A stretch of DNA of 25,853 nt, taken from IMG/VR virus record IMGVR_UViG_3300007735_000537, positions 1 through 25,853 of that record; one strand, written 5' to 3'. Below the pieces are notes generated by a model that searched no databases, was not told the DNA's origin, and worked only from the letters and a program-made list of their open reading frames with translations. The stretch is from a virus. The position numbers and the translations under genes are program-made. Below, piece after piece: positions 22,033-25,853 of this stretch (within the stretch, counting starts at the first letter, position 1; each line of letters starts with the position of its first letter).

Positions 22033-22802
22033 GGCGAGATTCTTTCTGGTTTCCCTTTGAGCCGAACCGCTGGCTTTCAAACGAAAAGCTGGCTCTGGTA
22101 AGCCTTGCCTCAAGGGGGCTATGGATTCACCTTGTCTGCCTAATCTATAAGGCCAACGCCGGCGGGAAGTTAGTCATCAACGGCAACCCACCAACCCCAG
22201 AACAGATAAGCAGAATGGTCGGTCAAGACTCAAAGCCTTTACTGCAAGAGCTTGAGGTTGCTGGGGTTTATGAGATTAAAGATGGGGCAATCTATCACGG
22301 CGGCACGGCTGAAACCTTGGCAGATATGAACAAAAGATCAGCTGGTTATGCCTCAAGATCGACCAAAGATAGACCATCTATGACCCATAGATGCACCATA
22401 GATGAGCCATCTATGAACCATCTATCGTCCATAGATGAGCAAAAGATGGTACACAATAACAATAACAATAACAATAACAATAACACAAAGAAAGAGAGAG
22501 AGGGTTTACGCCCCACGCTCGCTGAATGGATTGCCTTCGCTAAAGAGATTGGATGGAGGCAGACGGACGCAGAGTCAGCTTTTGATTATTATGAGAGCAA
22601 TGGATGGAAGGTGGGAGGAAAAGCGGCGGTCAAGGATTGGCGGGCGTGTGCCAGAAATTGTCAGCGGAGAAGCAACCAACAACCAACCAAAGGAAACCAA
22701 CCAATGAAGAAACCAATCAAATCGGGGTGCGAATCCCCTCCAAGATATAAATTGTGGGGATACACCACCTATCAAGAGTGGATGAATGCGGGGTGTCCGT
22801 GA
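22029..22802 (+). CDS. Replication initiator-like protein (phage replisome organizer type)
   Basis: A 257-residue protein. The N-terminal half (WFPFEPNRWLSNEKLALVSL, about 7-90) matches the winged-helix start of DUF1376/YdaU-type and lambda O-like replication proteins. The region 100-152 is a low-complexity linker encoded by the iteron array and an AATAAC run, including ten consecutive Asn (143-152). A C-terminal domain (about 160-215: RPTLAEWIAFAKEIGW; then ESNGW, KAAVKDWRACARNC) is common in phage replication proteins and may bind the helicase loader or helicase. A short tail ends WMNAGCP. It likely binds the iterons within its own gene and loads host replication machinery. Confidence 0.7.
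   Translation: MRRDSFWFPFEPNRWLSNEKLALVSLASRGLWIHLVCLIYKANAGGKLVINGNPPTPEQISRMVGQDSKPLLQELEVAGVYEIKDGAIYHGGTAETLADMNKRSAGYASRSTKDRPSMTHRCTIDEPSMNHLSSIDEQKMVHNNNNNNNNNNTKKEREGLRPTLAEWIAFAKEIGWRQTDAESAFDYYESNGWKVGGKAAVKDWRACARNCQRRSNQQPTKGNQPMKKPIKSGCESPPRYKLWGYTTYQEWMNAGCP
22363..22450 (+). repeat. Iteron array with 11-bp period, candidate replication origin
   Basis: Six clear units begin at 22374, 22385, 22396, 22407, 22418 and 22429, each starting CCAT(CT/AG)AT, with weaker copies at 22363 and 22440. The 8-base core CATAGATG occurs in both orientations in the order minus, plus, plus, minus, minus (one mismatch), plus. Three periods equal 33 bases, giving two 11-residue protein repeats (PSMTHRCTIDE and PSMNHLSSIDE). 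An AT-rich tract follows at once. Confidence 0.7.
22455..22484 (+). repeat. AATAAC tandem repeat, AT-rich candidate unwinding element
   Basis: Five copies of AATAAC encode ten consecutive Asn of the initiator-like protein. The tract starts 5 bases after the last weak iteron and has a strong A bias on the + strand. In lambdoid origins an AT-rich element lies beside the iterons, so this may be where strands open. It is also a likely site of slippage. Confidence 0.55.
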
Positions 22803-23203
22803 TTGCCCACCATCAAGAGCTAGTCCTAGCGGCAACCATCCACCGGGTGAAGATGTGCGAGGACAAATTGCGGGAGTTTGAGCAAATGGTGACCACACTC
22901 ACTTCTACAATGGCACAAAATCGAGCAGAATTGGCCTCTAAAGGGCTTGAAAAGTTCGTTTTAGGGGTAACTACCCCACTAGACATCCCAAAAGAGCTTG
23001 TTCCGACCTATGGAAAGGCTGGGGCGAGGCGAAATCGTGAATACTCCACAGTTAAGAAGCGATGGACGCTCTGGAAGCATCAATTAGAGAGCGGAATGTC
23101 GATGAGCGAGCTTGCAAAGGCTTGGGGAGTTCATAGAACCACAATTATGTTCGCCAAGAGCCGTAACTTCATTGTTAGGAAAGCGAAAGGAGGCTCAAGA
23201 TGA
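22799..23203 (+). CDS. Helix-turn-helix protein with coiled coil
   Basis: A 134-residue protein. The GTG at 22799 forms a GTGA overlap with the preceding stop and has GGGG at a fair distance; upstream GTG codons at 22754 and 22793 are alternatives. The N-terminal half is a coiled coil (VKMCEDKLREFEQMVTTLTS). The C-terminal half has a helix-turn-helix (MSMSELAKAWGVHRTTIMFA) like those of resolvase-type or Trp-repressor-type recognition helices. It may bind DNA in replication or regulation. Confidence 0.5.
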   Translation: MIAHHQELVLAATIHRVKMCEDKLREFEQMVTTLTSTMAQNRAELASKGLEKFVLGVTTPLDIPKELVPTYGKAGARRNREYSTVKKRWTLWKHQLESGMSMSELAKAWGVHRTTIMFAKSRNFIVRKAKGGSR

Positions 23204-23469
23204 TTGCGATGGTTGAAGCGGAGCAGTTCGAGTTGCCTTTTATGCGAACAACCCACCCACAAAAGACGGAAGGCCACGACCAGAACGCCAGAATCCTAGC
23301 ACACTTGCAATCCGGGCGAACACTCACGGCTCTGGAAGCTCTGGAATGGTTCAAGTGCTTCCGACTAGCAAGCCGAGTGTGCGACTTGCGGAAGGCTGGG
23401 CATCTAGTCGAGAAGCGAACAGTCAAAACCAACAGCGGCAAAAACATCGCTCAATACTATTTGGCATAA
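23200..23469 (+). CDS. Small winged helix-turn-helix protein
   Basis: An 89-residue protein with the pattern of a small phage winged-helix family: ILAHLQSGRTLTALEALEWF, then FRLASRVCDLRKAGHLV, and a final GKNIAQYYLA strand. The helix spacing and the wing match DNA-binding domains often found near replication genes. It overlaps the preceding gene by ATGA and is coupled by TAATG to the 21-residue gene that follows. Confidence 0.65.
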   Translation: MIAMVEAEQFELPFMRTTHPQKTEGHDQNARILAHLQSGRTLTALEALEWFKCFRLASRVCDLRKAGHLVEKRTVKTNSGKNIAQYYLA

Positions 23470-23534
23470 TGTCGAATAACCCAAAACCACCCCTTGCATC
23501 AACCAAGACTCAAAGTAAGTTGCAAATTCGATGA
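23469..23534 (+). CDS. Putative 21-residue protein
   Basis: ATG 23469 overlaps the preceding TAA and the TGA at 23532-23534 overlaps the next ATG. The reading frame MSNNPKPPLASTKTQSKLQIR fills the whole gap between two real genes with overlaps at both ends, which is unlikely by chance. It could also act only as a translational bridge. No function can be assigned. Confidence 0.4.
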   Translation: MSNNPKPPLASTKTQSKLQIR

Positions 23535-23827
23535 ACGAATCCTATGTAACCCCAGAGTCCAAGGCACAAGGCATCCTTTCCGACCGCTACCCCGGCAAGG
23601 AACTGGAAAAACTTTACGCCACGACTCGCAACCAAGCGACCATTGATATGCTTCGTGATGCCGTGTTCACTTTGATTACTAATGAGATTCCAACTTGCAC
23701 GATTGCGGAGGTGCTGAAGAAAACCCACGGAGCAATCCAGTACCACCTACGATATTTGGAGGGCAGGGGAAAAATCAAAAGGCCGAACAAGCGATGTCAT
23801 TGGACGGAGGTGAAGCGTGAAGATTAA
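23531..23827 (+). CDS. Small winged helix-turn-helix-like protein
   Basis: A 98-residue protein. IPTCTIAEVLKKTHGAIQYH followed by LRYLEGRGKIKRPN reads as a winged helix with a recognition helix (HGAIQYHLRYL) and a wing ending in CHWTEV. The fold suggests DNA binding. It is the third small HTH protein in a row after the replication gene. The 3D-domain gene starts in its last codons. Confidence 0.55.
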   Translation: MNESYVTPESKAQGILSDRYPGKELEKLYATTRNQATIDMLRDAVFTLITNEIPTCTIAEVLKKTHGAIQYHLRYLEGRGKIKRPNKRCHWTEVKRED

Positions 23828-24371
23828 CAAGATGGAACGGAAAGAAATCGAGGCTCTAATCGACAAGCTCAAGACCCCGATTGACAACGCAGAAGGCAAA
23901 AGAACCAAGGGAGACGAATCCCCATCGAGACGCTACCGCCACTTGTGCGAGCGACTCCACTTCTTAACGATGAAAAAAGCACTTATCATCCTAGCCATCA
24001 CGCTCTTAACCTCGGTGCAGGGGGCGAACATCCTCATTGAAACCCCAAAGCCACCAGCCAAGAAAACCATTAGAGCCAGAATCACGGCGTATTGGCTAGG
24101 AGAGGATGAGTTTGGCTATAAAAGCTCAACTGGAAAACGGTTGGTTTCTGGCAAATCTTGTGCAGTAGACCCCAAAATTATTCCTTACGGAACGACCCTA
24201 ATAGTTGGAGGAAAAGCATATCACGCTCACGATACTGGAACGGCGGTTATCTCACGGAAGGCATCGGGCAAAACCAAGCTACCGGTCGTTGACCTTTTCT
24301 ATGCCACGGAACGCCAAGCAAGGCTGGAATTGGCAAGGGTTGGACGGACAGCACTCGTAGAAATCCAATGA
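23817..24371 (+). CDS. 3D-domain (RlpA/MltA-like) protein, secreted or membrane-anchored
   Basis: A 184-residue protein starting at GTG 23817 with GGAGG at 23806-23810 and a 6-base spacer. Residues 52-70 (MKKALIILAITLLTSVQGA) form a textbook signal peptide, and its Met is a possible internal start at ATG 23970. The C-terminal region (about 85-184) is a 3D domain: AYWLGEDEFGYKSSTG, then the three Asp at 118, 139 (AHDTG) and 159 (VVDLF). The domain usually cleaves or binds peptidoglycan glycan strands. It may be a second cell-wall enzyme apart from the main lysis cassette. Confidence 0.65.
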   Translation: MKINKMERKEIEALIDKLKTPIDNAEGKRTKGDESPSRRYRHLCERLHFLTMKKALIILAITLLTSVQGANILIETPKPPAKKTIRARITAYWLGEDEFGYKSSTGKRLVSGKSCAVDPKIIPYGTTLIVGGKAYHAHDTGTAVISRKASGKTKLPVVDLFYATERQARLELARVGRTALVEIQ

Positions 24372-24904
24372 ACCACCATCAAGGCCAAGACCCCGCCGAC
24401 AGCATCTTGGCAAGCTACACGCCAAATATGGCAGACCATATCGACACGCTGGAAGATCGGGTGAAGGAACGGCTTGCTAAAATGAAGGCGATGAACCCAG
24501 CCATCGACCTAGACCAACTAGCCAAGCTCACGGCAGAGGTGGTGGAGCAGACGATTAAGCACGAAGGCGATTCGCAGATGTTAAGGCATAGGCGAGACGA
24601 CACCTTGGACGAAGCCCTACTAGCCCTAGCCAGCAACCGAAGCCCAGACAGCCTAACAGCCATAGCAAAACGGTACATCAACCCCAGCACCGGCAAGCCT
24701 TATACAAGGGCGGCTATTTCTGCACGGCTTACGGAGTTGAGCCAACGCACCGGGCTAGTTTTACGCATACAACGGAGCGAGCGAGTCAGGCAAATCTACA
24801 AGGAGCGAGCCTTACGAGTGCATAAAAAGAGGCGGGAAGAATGCCCCAAATGGAACAAGGAAGCGTGGGAAAAAGGCATAAAAAAGCGAGGGAAAAAACG
24901 GTGA
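24368..24904 (+). CDS. Basic HTH-like DNA-binding protein
   Basis: A 178-residue protein. The N-terminal third is helical (MADHIDTLEDRVKERLAKMK), the middle has a helix-turn-helix-like stretch (LTAIAKRYINPSTGKPYTRA, then AISARLTELSQRTGL), and the C-terminus is strongly basic (EKGIKKRGKKR). The sequence could fit a small terminase subunit or a regulator; the wide basic tail favours DNA binding. No large terminase is present in the window to support the first idea. The start follows GAAATCC directly. Confidence 0.45.
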   Translation: MNHHQGQDPADSILASYTPNMADHIDTLEDRVKERLAKMKAMNPAIDLDQLAKLTAEVVEQTIKHEGDSQMLRHRRDDTLDEALLALASNRSPDSLTAIAKRYINPSTGKPYTRAAISARLTELSQRTGLVLRIQRSERVRQIYKERALRVHKKRREECPKWNKEAWEKGIKKRGKKR

Positions 24905-25191
24905 CAACTGGGTCTAAAGTAGTGTGTGTGGACGATAGATTTCCACCCGACATCATCGCCTACTACAACGCCCTTCCAATCAAGGATAGGCAGTACACCA
25001 TAAGGGGCGTAGGCATAGGGGTAGGCTTGAACGGAGAGGCAGGGGAAGTGGTGGTTTATTTAGAGGGGCTAAATAACCCCTGCTCAACGACCCCACCGCA
25101 CCCGGAGCGAGGCTTTGCACAGCATAGATTTCGAGAGATCGAACCACCCGCAGAGGTCGAGGCCGAGGAGTTGGCCGAGGCTTACGCATAA
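24901..25191 (+). CDS. Conserved phage hypothetical protein (CVDDxFPP type)
   Basis: A 96-residue protein. The GTG at 24901 forms a GTGA overlap with the preceding stop and is preferred over the upstream ATG at 24841. KVVCVDDRFPPDIIAYYNAL, an LPIKDRQYTIRG strand and a later YLEGLNNP and RFREIEPP match a small protein seen in several bacterial and phage genomes. It is probably a compact beta barrel. Function is unknown. Confidence 0.6.
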   Translation: MTTGSKVVCVDDRFPPDIIAYYNALPIKDRQYTIRGVGIGVGLNGEAGEVVVYLEGLNNPCSTTPPHPERGFAQHRFREIEPPAEVEAEELAEAYA

Positions 25192-25210
25192 CCAAAAAGG
25201 ACATCCTAAA

Positions 25211-25684
25211 ATGAGCGAAAAACAGATCGGAATGGAGCTACAAAAAACGGTGAGGCAGTTAGAAAAGGCTAAAGAAAACGCCATCGAACAGATGGGGCAA
25301 GCGATAGGACTGGCCGCAGACGCCGGCGACATCCTCCTATCGGCAAGGGTGGAGGGGCTAGACCTCGACACCATCCAAGAGGTAGCAGGAATAAACGGCG
25401 AGCAAGCAAGGCGTTACGAGCGTGTGGCAAAGGCAAGACCAAGCCTCCAAGCCCCTACCCCCGGTGGCCTCAAGCAGTTAGCCCTATGGACTGGCTTGCT
25501 ACCCGACCCCATTGAAACCTCGAACCCCAAGGCCGAGCAAGCGTGGCATAGCTACATCATCAAGGCTAGGCAGTGGCTCGCCCGAAAGAGCGTAACCCAT
25601 TGGACACCAGCCCAAAAGACGCAGTTCCTTGAAGAAGCCCGCCCTATCGTGGAGGCTTACAAGGAGGCAGGGGGCGAGCTATGA
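25211..25684 (+). CDS. Helical hypothetical protein, DUF3102-like
   Basis: A 157-residue protein. ATG 25211 has AAGGA and is preferred over a longer frame from 25115 that overlaps the previous gene. An N-terminal helix (LQKTVRQLEKAKENAIEQMG) precedes AADAGDILLSARVEGLDLDT and INGEQARRYERVAK, which resembles the core of DUF3102-type proteins of plasmids and phages. Several Trp residues follow (ALWTGLL, HWTPAQ). It may bind DNA. Identification is tentative. Confidence 0.5.
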   Translation: MSEKQIGMELQKTVRQLEKAKENAIEQMGQAIGLAADAGDILLSARVEGLDLDTIQEVAGINGEQARRYERVAKARPSLQAPTPGGLKQLALWTGLLPDPIETSNPKAEQAWHSYIIKARQWLARKSVTHWTPAQKTQFLEEARPIVEAYKEAGGEL

Positions 25685-25699
25685 CAAAAGGTATATGCT

Positions 25700-25789
25700 A
25701 CTTACGCAAGTTTTTACACAAGGCACAAGTGCGACTTACGCAAGCAGGGTCGTTGATTATAGGGCACTTATGCATAAGTAGGCATAAGT
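25700..25789. repeat. Cluster of ACTTRYGC octamers in both orientations
   Basis: Six octamers fall within 90 bases: ACTTACGC at 25700-25707 and 25734-25741, rc GCACAAGT at 25723-25730, and the pair ACTTATGC/GCATAAGT that forms the palindrome at 25766-25779, followed by a further GCATAAGT at 25782-25789. A similar GCTTACGC lies at 25180-25187 in the coding region upstream. The layout fits a multi-site protein-binding region. Confidence 0.5.
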
Positions 25790-25801
25790 TGTTGATAGGG
25801 G

Positions 25802-25828
25802 GGTCTTTAAGGAGACTCCTACAAGACC
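25802..25828. other. Hairpin near the window end
   Basis: GGTCTT (25802-25807) pairs with AAGACC (25823-25828). Inside, across a small internal loop, AGGA (25810-25813) pairs with TCCT (25817-25820) over a GAC loop. No T-run follows, so it is not a standard terminator in either direction. It may belong to a packaging or control site. Confidence 0.4.
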
Positions 25829-25853
25829 AAACCCTCCCAAACAGGTTCCGAGG

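Larger units (their letters stand above)
25685..25853. other. Terminal repeat-rich non-coding region
   Basis: No convincing gene is seen in the last 169 bases. The region holds octamers ACTTACGC (25700 and 25734), ACTTATGC (25766) and GCATAAGT (25772 and 25782), and a further rc copy with one change (GCACAAGT, 25723). It also holds a perfect 14-base palindrome and a strong hairpin. It could be a control region, an origin or a packaging-related site. The window edge cuts it. Confidence 0.45.

Noticed and set aside
22363-22450. The repeat array as a CRISPR array
   Set aside because: The period is 11 bases with no spacers, and it lies within a coding gene, so iterons are a better explanation.
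177-25374. Open frames on the minus strand
   Set aside because: All lie opposite real + strand genes, have no ribosome binding sites or family-like sequence, and are short or of odd composition. No gene or promoter is supported on that strand.
25681-25853. A frame open to the window end starting at an ATGA overlap
   Set aside because: It is Arg/Lys/Leu-rich with no recognisable pattern and runs through the octamer cluster, palindrome and hairpin. A real gene cannot be excluded because the window ends.

Overview
The window is a contiguous piece of a tailed double-stranded DNA bacteriophage genome, most likely a siphovirus. All supported genes lie on the + strand and are packed end to end, often with ATGA, TAATG or GTGA overlaps. 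A programmed -1 frameshift tail assembly chaperone ahead of a tape-measure-like protein points to a long non-contractile tail. Two lipoproteins and a spanin-like pair beside an M15 endolysin suggest a Gram-negative host. Many starts lack a clear Shine-Dalgarno sequence. The host cannot be named from the sequence. No integrase, tRNA, insertion sequence or CRISPR array is seen. Terminase, portal, protease, major capsid protein, helicase and DNA polymerase are not recognised and probably lie outside the window or are supplied by the host.

Layout. (1) 60-3993: a sugar-transfer and methylation cassette with a two-domain glycosyltransferase, a class I methyltransferase, a second glycosyltransferase-like protein and a GT9-like protein. 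(2) 4010-8021: connector/tail genes including two tandem duplicated pairs (4330/4737 and 7310/7668), a GTVT-repeat protein, and an inserted trio of small genes (lipoprotein, acidic protein, XhlA-like membrane protein). (3) 8041-11004: tail assembly chaperone with frameshift extension, a basic protein and the tape measure. (4) 11012-16254: distal tail and fibre-like proteins, dominated by a 1199-residue protein made of repeated GxGY modules. (5) 16270-17321: lysis cassette of a one-span holin candidate, a membrane protein, an overlapping lipoprotein and an M15 peptidase. (6) 17326-18700: metallophosphoesterase and small proteins. (7) 18785-22032: early genes with a minimal ATP-dependent ligase, a PD-(D/E)XK-like nuclease, an annealing-protein candidate ending in an SSB-like tip, a DUF551-like protein and several tiny proteins. 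(8) 22029-25684: a replication initiator-like protein carrying an internal iteron array, helix-turn-helix proteins, a secreted 3D-domain protein and conserved hypotheticals. The last 169 bases are a repeat-rich, probably non-coding region.

How the parts fit. The initiator-like protein and the 11-bp iterons plus AT-rich tract inside its own gene resemble a lambda O/ori arrangement. The annealing protein, nuclease and ligase form a plausible recombination and repair set. The structural block would build a short siphovirus tail with elaborate adhesion proteins. The cassette at 60-3993 may decorate virion proteins or the host surface. The most notable items are the iteron array, the frameshift signal, the annealing protein with the SSB-type tip, and two short motifs (GAAATCC and TTGACA) recurring at fixed places before gene starts.
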